NCBI GenBank assembly: GCA_964448675.1 | Contig: CAYUZU010000028.1 | Coordinates: 7,620 to 71,619 of the forward strand | From: CAYUZU01 sp964448675 | Lineage (GTDB): Bacteria; Planctomycetota; Phycisphaerae; UBA1845; Fen-1342 | Reading direction: 5' to 3' | Length of the DNA: 64,000 bases | Shown here: positions 7,424 to 15,476 of the stretch, one piece after another | Numbering within the stretch: the stretch's first letter is position 1 | Layout of the letters: every line of letters starts with the position of its first letter | Program-made: the position numbers and the translations under genes | The notes under the pieces: generated by a model | The model's input: only the letters and a program-made list of their open reading frames with translations | What the model was told of the DNA's origin: nothing | The model's database searches: none

Positions 7424-8794
7424 GTGATCAAGTTCGGCGATGGGAACCTACGCATTCCCAAGTTCGAGAAACCCGTCTACTGCGTCGCGGGCGGGATGAC
7501 CGACTTTCGCAAGAAGTACTACGAGAAAAACTCGTGCCAGCTCTGCACCGAGGCCCTGCGGATGGCCGTCGAGGAGAACGACCTCAAGGTCGATCCCGAG
7601 CAATTCCGTCGCATGGTCAACTGGGTGGTGTACTCGCAGTTTGCGGACCATTTCGGCGACCAGTTGCTGGCGGCGGCGAAGGTCCACGACTACATCGGCT
7701 TCGACCCGCTGGGCAACATCGAGGTGAAGACCGGCGGGGCGACGGGCGGCTCGAGCGTGCTGGCGGCGGCGCAGGCCGTTGCGTCGGGCTATGCCAACTG
7801 CGTGCCGGTGGTGGGCTGGGAGCGGATGGACGACGTCTCGACCAAGGTCGGGAACTCGTACATCGCGTCCGCCGCGTGCAAGGACTTCGAGAGCGAGCTG
7901 GGTTGGATGTATGCGGCGTACTACGCGCTGATGGCCCAGCGGTACCAGTACGAGAACAAGGTGCCGCACGAGACGCTTGCGAAGATCGCCGTCAAGAATC
8001 ATGAGTACGCGTATTACTCGCCGTTTTCGCAGAACCCGGGCAAGTACACGGTGCAGGATATTCTCGAGAACGACATCGTGTCGGATCCGCTGACGTTCCT
8101 CGAATGCTGCGTGATGAGTGTCGGCAGCGCGGTGCTGATCCTGGCCGACGAAGAGACCGCGTACAAGATGACCGATCAGCCGGTTCGCCTGACGGCGATC
8201 TGTGGCGGGTCGCACACGCTGCGGACGGCGGATCGGCGCCACATGCCGATTCTGCTGCTGCCCAACGAGACCGAGGATACGTACAAGGACTACTTCGGCG
8301 GCCAGCGGCAGGATTGGCCGGGGTTCAGCTCGTTCCTGGCGTCGCGGATGGCGGCGTACCTGGCGTACAACATGGCGGGGATCAAGGACCCGGTCGAGGA
8401 CCTGGACCTGCTGGAGACGCACGACGCGTTCACCATCTCCGATATCCAGACGTACGAGGACATTGGCTTGCGGCCGTATGGACGCGGGCGCGAGTTCATC
8501 GAATCGGGCGAGCCCTATTTTGGCAACAAGCTGCCCACCAACCTCTCGGGCGGCCTGATCGGCTCGATGCACGCGGTCGGGGCGACGGGCATCTTCCAGA
8601 TTATCGAGCTGCTGTGGCAACTGCAGGGCAAGTACGACAAGTACCACGGCGACCCGGAGATGTGGGAGCGCTTTGGCAAGAAGAAGCCGGCGGACTGGAA
8701 GAGCCTGCAGGTGGACAATCCGAAGCGTGCCTGTGCCATCAGCCATGCCGGCACGGGCAGCCACGTGACGTGTGCGATTCTGGAGAAACCCTGA
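7424..8794 (+). CDS. thiolase-like protein lacking the nucleophilic cysteine, partner of DUF35 protein
   Basis: 456 residues with a thiolase fold. Recognisable pieces are GYANCVPVVGWERM (the G-E-x-M strand after the active-site helix), ETHDAFTISD, NLSGGLIGSMHAVGATG (equivalent of GHPxGATG, catalytic His present) and the closing HAGTGSHVTCAIL. At the active-site CxSG position the sequence reads GATG (G105), so the acyl-accepting Cys is absent. It may be a non-condensing thiolase-like protein or act with its partner. The GTG start at 7424 is set by AAAGGAGG at 7411-7418; the frame is open further up to 7346. The DUF35 gene 143 bases downstream supports a two-subunit complex like the archaeal thiolase/DUF35 and BbsAB pairs. 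Confidence 0.82.
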   Translation: MIKFGDGNLRIPKFEKPVYCVAGGMTDFRKKYYEKNSCQLCTEALRMAVEENDLKVDPEQFRRMVNWVVYSQFADHFGDQLLAAAKVHDYIGFDPLGNIEVKTGGATGGSSVLAAAQAVASGYANCVPVVGWERMDDVSTKVGNSYIASAACKDFESELGWMYAAYYALMAQRYQYENKVPHETLAKIAVKNHEYAYYSPFSQNPGKYTVQDILENDIVSDPLTFLECCVMSVGSAVLILADEETAYKMTDQPVRLTAICGGSHTLRTADRRHMPILLLPNETEDTYKDYFGGQRQDWPGFSSFLASRMAAYLAYNMAGIKDPVEDLDLLETHDAFTISDIQTYEDIGLRPYGRGREFIESGEPYFGNKLPTNLSGGLIGSMHAVGATGIFQIIELLWQLQGKYDKYHGDPEMWERFGKKKPADWKSLQVDNPKRACAISHAGTGSHVTCAILEKP

Positions 8795-8796
8795 AG

Positions 8797-8831
8797 CAAT
8801 GGACGATTTTCAATTATCGATGATCGGTGAG
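8797..8831 (+). repeat. heptanucleotide-period repeat after the thiolase-like gene
   Basis: Starting three bases after the stop: CAATGGA, CGATTTT, CAATTAT, CGATGAT, CGGTGAG. Five consecutive 7-base units begin with C followed by purines. Unit consensus is close to that of the array at 34422-34484. Confidence 0.6.
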
Positions 8832-8888
8832 GAGAGGCCGGGCGCCCGATGCGATCGGTGGTCAGTTCGTGTCGCACGACGCTCATCC

Positions 8889-8917
8889 CAACTGATCATT
8901 GATCATTGATCATGTTG
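8889..8917 (+). repeat. heptanucleotide repeat upstream of the DUF35 gene
   Basis: CAACTGAT is followed by two perfect CATTGAT units and CATGTTG, so TGATCAT occurs three times in tandem. The array lies 20 bases before the DUF35 start codon. Confidence 0.65.
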
Positions 8918-8937
8918 CACTATTCCGGAGGAATCCG

Positions 8938-9405
8938 ATGGATTGGCCGACAACGACGCTCGAAGTGCTCAATGACGAGCCGATGGTCATCAAGAACCCG
9001 AAGACCTGGCATCACACGCACAGCTATGGCGGGTGGGGCAAGTTCTTCAAGGGCTTGCAGCAGGAGAAGCTGCTGGCGACGCGCTGCACGAACGCGGGCT
9101 GTGGCGAGAAGCGCCTGTGGCTGCCGCCGCGCTGCACTTGCCCCGACTGCTGGCATGACATGGAATGGGTCGAGGCGCCGCAGCAGGGAACGATCTACAC
9201 GCACTCTTCGGTGAGTTATCCCGGCGAGCTGTTCAAGCTGCCGGCGGGCACGCCGCTGATCAGCCTCGAGATCGAGGGTGTGTGCACCAAGCTGATGAGC
9301 TGGCTGAAGGAAGGCAAGCCGGACTTCGGCATGAAGGTGAAGGCGGTCTTCAACACGAAGAACCCGACCAACACGATTCTGGACCTGGCCTGGGTGCCAG
9401 CGTAG
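8938..9405 (+). CDS. DUF35 zinc-ribbon/OB-fold protein, thiolase partner
   Basis: 155 residues of the DUF35 type. A helical N-terminus with YGGWGKFFKGL precedes a rubredoxin-like zinc ribbon (RCTNAGC then CTCPDCW) and a C-terminal OB fold (TIYTHSSVSYPGELF, VCTKLMSWLKEGKPDFGMKVKAVF). DUF35 proteins bind acyl-CoA and bridge or support thiolase-family enzymes. The first knuckle is C-x4-C and the second C-x-C-x2-C, slightly off the usual CxxC pair. The ATG at 8938 follows CCGGAGGA. Its place directly after the thiolase-like gene argues for a heteromeric complex. A strong hairpin terminator follows. Confidence 0.85.
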   Translation: MDWPTTTLEVLNDEPMVIKNPKTWHHTHSYGGWGKFFKGLQQEKLLATRCTNAGCGEKRLWLPPRCTCPDCWHDMEWVEAPQQGTIYTHSSVSYPGELFKLPAGTPLISLEIEGVCTKLMSWLKEGKPDFGMKVKAVFNTKNPTNTILDLAWVPA

Positions 9406-9418
9406 GGAGGTGGCGGGC

Positions 9419-9459
9419 GGCGGCCCCCGGTGCGCGCGTCGTGGCGCCCGGGGGCCGCC
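9419..9459 (+). terminator. GC-rich terminator hairpin after the DUF35 gene
   Basis: A perfect 12-bp stem pairs GGCGGCCCCCGG (9419-9430) with CCGGGGGCCGCC (9448-9459) around a 17-base loop, which can add GCGC pairs. No T run follows, so this is a hairpin-type stop rather than a textbook intrinsic terminator. Confidence 0.6.
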
Positions 9460-9554
9460 GTTGCCGTGCGGGGTGGATTTCCGCAAAATGGCAGGGTGGC
9501 CCAACGTTGCGCGTCGGGCCGTGTCTGGTGGGGTGTGCTCAGGGTGCTCTCGTT

Positions 9555-10367
9555 ATGCGCGGTAGGATTCTGCTGAGTTTGCTGCTGGTGAGCCAGAGCG
9601 GGTGCATCTCGCTCAGCGGCATCAAGAATGCCGCGCGCGACGCCATGCAGCGCTGTCGCGTCGAGTCCATCCCGCCCGGTGCCGTTGTGCATCTCAACGG
9701 CGTTCGGGTTGGCGAGACGCCGTGTGACGTCGGGCGGCCGTTTGGGGACGGCGGCCGCAGCCGGTTCGAGTTCGCCGTGAGTTGCACCGGATATCGCACG
9801 CAGGTGAAGGACTTCCCGCAGTTTCCCAGTTTCGTTACGGTCGAGCTCGAGCCGCTGCCGCGGGCGACGGCGCTGCCGGAATGTTCGCTGAGCAGCCTGC
9901 CGGTGCGGGCGGCGCCGGTGTCGGTGGTGGTGTTGGACTTCCAGGTGGCGGGCGACGTGGATCGCAACGCCGGCCAGACCCTGGCGGACTACTGTCGCGA
10001 GACGATCCAGGCGAGCGGGCGCGTGATCCTGGTGGATCGCGGGTACATGCGCGCGATCCTGAGCGAGGAGGACTTCGCTGCGACGTTCGAGTGTGACGAC
10101 ACGAAGTGCCTGGTGGACTTCGGCCGCAAGCTGCACGCCCAGATGCTGGTGCACGGGCGGACGACGATGCTGGGCCAGACGCGCGTGCTGACGCTGAAGA
10201 TGATCGATGTTTCGTCGGCGGCGGTGGTGGCGCTGCTGAACGTGAAGACCGGCGGCGCGCTGGAAGACCTGCTGGATCTGACGCCGACGGCGACATGCCA
10301 GTTGCTGCACGATGCGCTGCAGGAGAAGCGCAGCCCAACGACGGCGCCGGCCGCCGGGCCGGCATGA
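9555..10367 (+). CDS. lipoprotein with PEGA domain and CsgG/TolB-N-like domain
   Basis: 270 residues. A short hydrophobic N-terminus ends SQSGC, an atypical lipobox with Gly-Cys. Residues 35-90 form a PEGA domain (VESIPPGAVVHLNGVRVGETP), a surface-layer type beta fold. Residues 115-255 (VSVVVLDFQVAGDVD, ETIQASGRVILVDRGYM, ILSEEDFA, ADAQMLVHG-like stretch) resemble the FlgT/CsgG/TolB-N fold seen in periplasmic proteins. The ATG at 9555 is chosen because it begins the signal peptide; the frame is open from 9165. Probably outer-envelope attached. Function unknown. Confidence 0.72.
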   Translation: MRGRILLSLLLVSQSGCISLSGIKNAARDAMQRCRVESIPPGAVVHLNGVRVGETPCDVGRPFGDGGRSRFEFAVSCTGYRTQVKDFPQFPSFVTVELEPLPRATALPECSLSSLPVRAAPVSVVVLDFQVAGDVDRNAGQTLADYCRETIQASGRVILVDRGYMRAILSEEDFAATFECDDTKCLVDFGRKLHAQMLVHGRTTMLGQTRVLTLKMIDVSSAAVVALLNVKTGGALEDLLDLTPTATCQLLHDALQEKRSPTTAPAAGPA

Positions 10368-10501
10368 GCGGCCCGGTTCGCGTGACGGGCTGCTGCGTGA
10401 CGTGGGCTATAAGGTGCGGCGGGTTTTGTACTCGCACGAGCCTGGACCGGGCCCTACACTCCGTAAGGAATCCGTGAGTCCCCTGGCGCGAGGAGGGTCC
10501 C

Positions 10502-11041
10502 ATGACCGAGCCGAAGCCGATCGATCCGAAGCACAAGCAGATTCGTCCCGTCCTGCGCGTGGTCGGACCGGTGCTGTTGGTGGTGGGGGGCCTGCTGTTC
10601 ATCGTGGGGATCGTCAACTTCCTCATGTCCATGGGCTCGATGGATACGCCATGGCTGTTCATGGTCTGCGCTCCGATTGGCGGTTTCGTGGCTATCTTCG
10701 GGATTGGCATCACACACACCGCCTACGCCGGTCGCGTCGCGCGCTACATGTCGCAGGAGTACACGCCGGTCATGACCGACACTTTCAACTACGCCGCAGA
10801 CCAGACCCAGGACGGCGTGCGCAAGATTGGGGGGGCGCTGGCCGCGGGCATGCAGGGCGCGGCGACCGACGGCGCAGCGCAGGTTCGCTGCCGCGAGTGC
10901 GACACGCCGAACGACACCGATGCGAAGTTCTGCGACCACTGTGGCGGGGCATTGCAGAAGACCGTATCGTGTGCGGACTGTGGCGAGCGGAACGACCCGG
11001 ATGCGCGGTTCTGCGACAACTGCGGCACGGCGCTGGCCTGA
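10502..11041 (+). CDS. membrane protein with C-terminal double zinc ribbon
   Basis: 179 residues. Two N-terminal transmembrane helices (about 18-41 and 52-75) are followed by a linker and two zinc ribbons at the C-terminus: CRECDTPNDTDAKFCDHCG and CADCGERNDPDARFCDNCG, each CxxC-x10-CxxC. The repeat NDxDAxFCDxCG shows an internal duplication. Such double zinc ribbons (DZR type) usually mediate protein contacts. The ATG at 10502 follows an AGGAGG at 10492-10497. The next gene, a gamma-carbonic anhydrase, starts 41 bases later. No function can be assigned. Confidence 0.75.
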   Translation: MTEPKPIDPKHKQIRPVLRVVGPVLLVVGGLLFIVGIVNFLMSMGSMDTPWLFMVCAPIGGFVAIFGIGITHTAYAGRVARYMSQEYTPVMTDTFNYAADQTQDGVRKIGGALAAGMQGAATDGAAQVRCRECDTPNDTDAKFCDHCGGALQKTVSCADCGERNDPDARFCDNCGTALA

Positions 11042-11081
11042 TGGCGGCGCGGCCCACTTTCTCACTCACAGTGAAGAGACG

Positions 11082-11600
11082 ATGATCAACACCTTTGAAG
11101 GCAAGACCCCGCAGATCGGCAGCGGCACGTATGTGCATCCGTCGGCAGACGTGTTCGGTAATGTGCAGCTCGGCGCGGGTTGCTGGGTGGGGCCCGGCGC
11201 GCGGGTGCGCGGCGATTATGGCCGTATCGTGGTCGGCGACTGCACCGCGATCGAGGACAACGTCGTGATCCACGCGCGGCCCGATGAGCAATGTACGATC
11301 GGCGACCGGGTGACGCTGGGCCACGGCTGCATCGTCCATAACGCGACCGTGCACGACTGGGCCGTGATCGGCATGGGCGCGATCGTGTCCGACTGGGCGG
11401 ATGTCGGCGTCTGGGCGGTGGTTGCCGAGGGCGCCGTCGTTCGGCAGCGACAGAAGATTCTGAGTGAGCGCATCGCCGTCGGCGTACCGGCCAAGGTCAT
11501 CGAGAAGGCCGTCGACGATGCCTTCAAGCAGGAGTGGACCCGCTGGAAGGAAGTGTACGTCGATCTGGCGCGGCGTTACCCGGCGGGCCTGACGGAGTAG
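11082..11600 (+). CDS. gamma-carbonic anhydrase family protein (hexapeptide repeat)
   Basis: 172 residues with left-handed beta-helix hexapeptide repeats. The metal ligands expected for gamma-carbonic anhydrases are present as H64 (NVVIHARP), H81 and H86 (LGHGCIVH). The closing helix with GVPAKVIEKAV is typical of the PaaY/CaiE/YrdA branch. Likely cytoplasmic trimer. Reversible CO2 hydration is the family activity, but many members have unproven function. The ATG at 11082 trims the longer open frame; upstream GAAGAGA is a modest ribosome-binding site. A second family member lies at 33916-34434. Confidence 0.83.
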   Translation: MINTFEGKTPQIGSGTYVHPSADVFGNVQLGAGCWVGPGARVRGDYGRIVVGDCTAIEDNVVIHARPDEQCTIGDRVTLGHGCIVHNATVHDWAVIGMGAIVSDWADVGVWAVVAEGAVVRQRQKILSERIAVGVPAKVIEKAVDDAFKQEWTRWKEVYVDLARRYPAGLTE

Positions 11601-11748
11601 CCGTCAGTTGACCGTCGTCAGCGGGGCGGGCTCGGTCGCCACGCAGGCAATGCGGAATGCACAATCCAGAACGTGTAGAAGCAACCGCCAGCAGGAGCAA
11701 CCCGGCGCGCTGCGGCGTGATCACGGGCCGATGGCATGGGAGAGTTCC

Positions 11749-12810
11749 GTGAAGTACCCAGATTGTCCTGGCCAACTGCGTGCGGTGTTCGTGGCGATCA
11801 TGCTTGGCACGATTGCCGGCTGCCAGCAGGGCGCCGCTGTCGATCGTGTGGATGCCACCCTGCGCGACCATCTCGCGCGTTACGCCGACACCCGGCGGGC
11901 GGTGCTGCGTGGCGAAGAGACTGCGGCCGATCAACGGCGCGTGTGGCCGGCAGCGCTCGACGTGCCGATCCACGGGCAAGCCGCGACCGACCGGCTTCAG
12001 CGCACCTTTACTCTCGGCGTGCTGGGCGACGACGTACCGTCCGACCAGCTCGGCACGACCACGCAGCCGGCGACAGCCGCCGCCCCGGAAGGCTACTGGC
12101 GGCGCAACCTGCTGCACCAGATGGGCTACGAGGCCAAGCATTTTGGCGGTCGTGGTTTCTGGCGCGGCTTCAAGACGGTGTTCTGGGATGTCGAGAATGC
12201 CATCGTGCTGACCGCGACGATGGGCGCGAGCATCACGATTCGCGAGACCGGCGTCGATGGCACGATCCGCAACCGCACGCACGGCAACCGCCAGCTCGGT
12301 GACGCGGACGAGCCGATCCAGTTGCTCGGTCACCCCGCGACGCATTTCGCCGGCACGGGCGTGCTCTGGCTGACGAGCACGTTGACGAAGGACGTCGAGC
12401 AGCACGAGTTGGCGCGTTCATTGACGCAGGCGCTGGCTGTCAACGGCGTGACGACGATGCTGCTGAAGACGGCGGCCAACACGACGGCGCCCAATGGCGA
12501 CGAGATGGCCTGGCCGAGTGGGCACACGTCCAGCGCGTTCACGGTCGCGGCGGTGCTGAACGAGCGTTACGGGCCGATGGTGGGCGTGCCATCGCTGGCG
12601 TTGGCAGGGCTGGTGGGTTATCAGCGGATCGACTCGCGGGTGCACGATTTCTCGGATGTGGTCTTCGGCGCGATGCTGGGGTACGTGGTGGGCTCATCGA
12701 TCGCGCGTGACGAGAAGGCGCGATTCCCGGAGGTCTTCGGCATGCAGGTGGTGCCGCTGACCGATCCGTACACGGGCGCGACGGGGCTGGCGCTAATGAA
12801 GCGATGGTGA
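11749..12810 (+). CDS. PAP2-superfamily phosphatase, predicted lipoprotein
   Basis: About 353 residues. The N-terminus has a lipoprotein signal (FVAIMLGTIAGC). The C-terminal half is a PAP2 domain with the three phosphatase signatures: K-x6-AP (KTAANTTAP, with Ala in place of the usual Arg before Pro), WPSGHTSSAF and R-x5-H-x3-D (RIDSRVHDFSD). Family members dephosphorylate lipid phosphates or polyprenyl pyrophosphates at the membrane face. GGGAGAG at 11738-11744 selects the GTG at 11749, which places the signal peptide near the start; an ATG at 11734 is the alternative. The last 18 bases overlap, tail to tail, the minus-strand deiminase gene. Confidence 0.82.
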   Translation: MKYPDCPGQLRAVFVAIMLGTIAGCQQGAAVDRVDATLRDHLARYADTRRAVLRGEETAADQRRVWPAALDVPIHGQAATDRLQRTFTLGVLGDDVPSDQLGTTTQPATAAAPEGYWRRNLLHQMGYEAKHFGGRGFWRGFKTVFWDVENAIVLTATMGASITIRETGVDGTIRNRTHGNRQLGDADEPIQLLGHPATHFAGTGVLWLTSTLTKDVEQHELARSLTQALAVNGVTTMLLKTAANTTAPNGDEMAWPSGHTSSAFTVAAVLNERYGPMVGVPSLALAGLVGYQRIDSRVHDFSDVVFGAMLGYVVGSSIARDEKARFPEVFGMQVVPLTDPYTGATGLALMKRW

Positions 12811-14082
12811 CGGTCGCGACGTCGGGCTGTGCCGCACGCGGGCCCGTGGTGACTGATGCCGGGGGCCGGGCTTGACCAGGCGCACCTCGTTCGGCTGCCG
12901 GGCGGTCACATTGACCAGGCAACGGACGGCCCCGCCGCACTTGTACACCCCGGTCACGTCGATGCGGTGGACTTCGCAGCCCAGCGACTGGTAGATCTTT
13001 GCCGCGGCGTTGTCGAGCGTCGAGATGGCATAGGTCGGCAGGTACACGATGCGGCGGCCCTGGCGGCGCTCGAGCAACACGTTGTTGTACGTGATGACCC
13101 AATCCTCGTACGGGTCGAGCACGGCGGGCAGCCGGTGCACGGTGTAGCCGAGCGCTTCCAATTGCCGCGCGACCGCGTCGAGGCTCTCGTCGCCGTAGGT
13201 CAGGGGGTAGTCCGGGTTGACCAGCGGCAGGTCGTCGATGTCGCAGACGTCCATTTCGCCGGCCTTCATCAGCGCCAGTTCGGCGGCCGAGGGGTCGGCG
13301 AGCAGGATCGTGCGATCGTCGAGCGGCGTGAGGTACATGTCGACATGGCACCATGGCACGGTATCGTGTTCGTCGCGCACCAGCACGACCGACCGGCCGA
13401 ACACGCGCTCCAGTCGCTGTACCAGCCGCGCCCGCTGTGGCACCTTGTCCTGGTTGTCGTCCATGACGTTGATACCGACGAACACGTGGCGGTTGTTGGC
13501 CACCACGTTACCGCCCTCGATGTGGATGTCGCCGCCAAGTACGCCCGGCAGAATGCCGCGGCGCGCCAGCATCCGCGGCAGCGCCAGATCGTTGCGCTTG
13601 TCGTCGTCGTAGTCGGCGACGTCGGCGGGGACGAACGTGCGCGCCGGCCGGCCGTTGCGCAGGTCGGCGCGGGCAATGCGCCGATCGCGGGCCCACACGG
13701 AGATGGGGCGGTTGACGCTGATCACCTGCAGTGGGCGGCCGTCGCCCGCGGCCTTGGCGCCCCAGTGCATGAAGAAGTTGGCGACGGCGTTCTGGTTGGG
13801 GCACAGGACCTGCACGCGCACCAGTGGCCCCAGCGCGCGAAACAGGTCGTTGTAGGTCGGGGCAAGTTCGCGAATGCACGCCGGGTCGTAGTGCAGCAGG
13901 ACCTCGGTAATCGCACCGCTGGTGTCGTCGAGCACGCAGGCGGCGTCGAGTGACCGGTGGGGGCGGCTGGCGGGCTGTGCCGTGACAACGGGGGCCAGCA
14001 GCAGGCCGCTTGCCAGGATGATGGCCAGCAGGGCGGCGCGGAGGGCCGCCGTCGGCCTGCATGAATTGTCGTCGGGTATCAC
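12793..14082 (-). CDS. secreted agmatine/peptidyl-arginine deiminase-like protein
   Basis: 429 residues with a signal peptide (ALLAIILASGLLLAPVVTAQ). The catalytic set of the guanidino-group-modifying superfamily is visible: W130-A-R-D133, HIEGGN (E189), HVD (H246, D248) and the nucleophile in GGAVRC (C388). This matches agmatine deiminase and the exported bacterial peptidyl-arginine deiminases more than arginine deiminase. It would turn a guanidino group into a ureido group with release of ammonia outside the cytoplasm; the substrate is unknown. The GTG start at 14082 uses GGAAG inside the end of pilT, four bases away, so the two are coupled. The Arg/Ser/Pro-rich C-terminal tail is unusual and overlaps the PAP2 gene. 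Confidence 0.78.
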   Translation of the reverse strand: MIPDDNSCRPTAALRAALLAIILASGLLLAPVVTAQPASRPHRSLDAACVLDDTSGAITEVLLHYDPACIRELAPTYNDLFRALGPLVRVQVLCPNQNAVANFFMHWGAKAAGDGRPLQVISVNRPISVWARDRRIARADLRNGRPARTFVPADVADYDDDKRNDLALPRMLARRGILPGVLGGDIHIEGGNVVANNRHVFVGINVMDDNQDKVPQRARLVQRLERVFGRSVVLVRDEHDTVPWCHVDMYLTPLDDRTILLADPSAAELALMKAGEMDVCDIDDLPLVNPDYPLTYGDESLDAVARQLEALGYTVHRLPAVLDPYEDWVITYNNVLLERRQGRRIVYLPTYAISTLDNAAAKIYQSLGCEVHRIDVTGVYKCGGAVRCLVNVTARQPNEVRLVKPGPRHQSPRARVRHSPTSRPSPSLH

Positions 14083-14086
14083 GCGG

Positions 14087-15262
14087 TTACTTCCACGGGC
14101 GCGAACCTCCCATGATGGCCGCCGGCTCCTTTGCGAATCGCCGGGCGGTGTCGGCGGTGATGCGACCCTCGCGCACCAGCCGTTGCAGGTCTTCGTCGAG
14201 GGCGATCATCCCGTCGCGCTTGCCGGTCTGGATGGCCGACTCGATGGACTCGATTTTACCCGTGCGGATGGCGGCCTGCACCTGCTGGTTGACGTGCAGG
14301 ACTTCGAGGGCCAGGGCCCGTTTCTCGCCCTCCTCCGCGGTTGGCAGCAGGTGCTGGCAGACGACCGAGCGCAGGCTCATGGCGAGCTGGCTGCGGATGT
14401 CGTCCTGGTGCTCCTGCGGGAAGATATCGACCAGTCGCGTCAGGGCCCCTTTGGCGTCACGCGTGTGCAGCGTGGTGAGAATCAGGTGGCCGGTCTCGGC
14501 GGCGCTGAGGGCCATCTGGGCCGTGTCACGATCGCGGATCTCGCCCACGAGGATGATGTCCGGGTCCTGCCGGAGGCCGTGCTTGAGTCCGTCGGCGAAC
14601 GAGTCGACGTCGCGGCCGACTTCGCGCTGGGTGACCAGGCCGCCGCCCGGCAGGTGGAGGTACTCGATGGGCTCCTCGACGGTGAGCACGCGTTTGCCGA
14701 CGTTTTGCCGCAGGAGGTCGACCAGGGCGGCCAGGGTGGCGGTCTTGCCCGAGCCGGTGACGCCGGTGATGACGACCAGGCCGTTGCTGTGGCCGACCAG
14801 GCGCTGGGCGAGGTCCTCGGGGAAGCCGAGCCAGGCGAAGCTGGGGATCTCGTTGGGGACGTGGCGGAGGCAGATGCACCACTGGCCCTGGGCGAGGTAG
14901 ACGCTGGCGCGGAAACGGCACGGCACGTCATGATGCATCAGCGACACGGAACAGTCGAGGTTCTTGTGCTCGTCCATGTCGGCGCGGACGCGGTCGGGGA
15001 CGATGGAGGCGACGATGCGCTGCGTCAGTTCAGGGGCCAGCGGGCGGTCGTCGAGGGGATGCAGCCGGCCGTGGATGCGGACGGTGGCCGGGTAGCCGGG
15101 AACGAGGTGCACGTCGGAGGCGTGCTTGTCGACGGCGGTTTCCAGCAGGGCCAGCAGTTCGTCGGCGAGCATCAAATCGTCCTTGTCGGTCGGGTGGTCC
15201 GCCAGGTGCAGGGCCGTCTCGAGGGCCTGCGGACCGATGGTACTCATATCGACTTCGAGCAT
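14087..15262 (-). CDS. pilT: PilT-type type IV pilus retraction ATPase
   Basis: 391 residues of the secretion-ATPase superfamily, PilT branch. Motifs: an N-terminal KHASDVHLVPG, Walker A GVTGSGKT, the Asp box EEPIEYLH, Walker B DIILVGEIRD, and the His box TTLHTRDA. It powers pilus retraction and twitching movement, or pilus-linked DNA uptake. The ATG at 15262 is preceded on the minus strand by AGGAAG with a seven-base spacer. The PilT AIRxGK-type region (QVQAAIRTGKIESIESAIQTG) supports the subgroup. A pseudopilin gene lies at 45978-46955, but no other pilus assembly gene is in the window. Confidence 0.9.
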   Translation of the reverse strand: MLEVDMSTIGPQALETALHLADHPTDKDDLMLADELLALLETAVDKHASDVHLVPGYPATVRIHGRLHPLDDRPLAPELTQRIVASIVPDRVRADMDEHKNLDCSVSLMHHDVPCRFRASVYLAQGQWCICLRHVPNEIPSFAWLGFPEDLAQRLVGHSNGLVVITGVTGSGKTATLAALVDLLRQNVGKRVLTVEEPIEYLHLPGGGLVTQREVGRDVDSFADGLKHGLRQDPDIILVGEIRDRDTAQMALSAAETGHLILTTLHTRDAKGALTRLVDIFPQEHQDDIRSQLAMSLRSVVCQHLLPTAEEGEKRALALEVLHVNQQVQAAIRTGKIESIESAIQTGKRDGMIALDEDLQRLVREGRITADTARRFAKEPAAIMGGSRPWK

Positions 15263-15400
15263 GAATTATCTTCCTGTTTCCGGCCGGCCTCGCCAAGCGT
15301 GTGGGCGGAACAACGCCGCCCCCCGGCAGCGCCGGTGAGTGCCGGTCGCCTCTTTTACGCCTGCGGTGTCGAGTGGGTTGCGGCGACGGGGGTGGGGCGG

Positions 15401-15442
15401 CCCGCGCAAGAAACCGGCCGCCGACAGCGTGTCGGCGGCCGG
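15401..15442 (-). terminator. Rho-independent terminator of the S41 protease gene
   Basis: A perfect 13-bp stem (15414-15426 with 15430-15442, loop GCG) lies 35 bases past the stop of the minus-strand protease. The minus-strand continuation is TTTCTTGCGCGGG, the same tail as at 6354-6365 and 60312-60324. Confidence 0.82.
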
Positions 15443-15476
15443 GGATTATCGAGACGTCTACGACGCCGGGCAGGCG

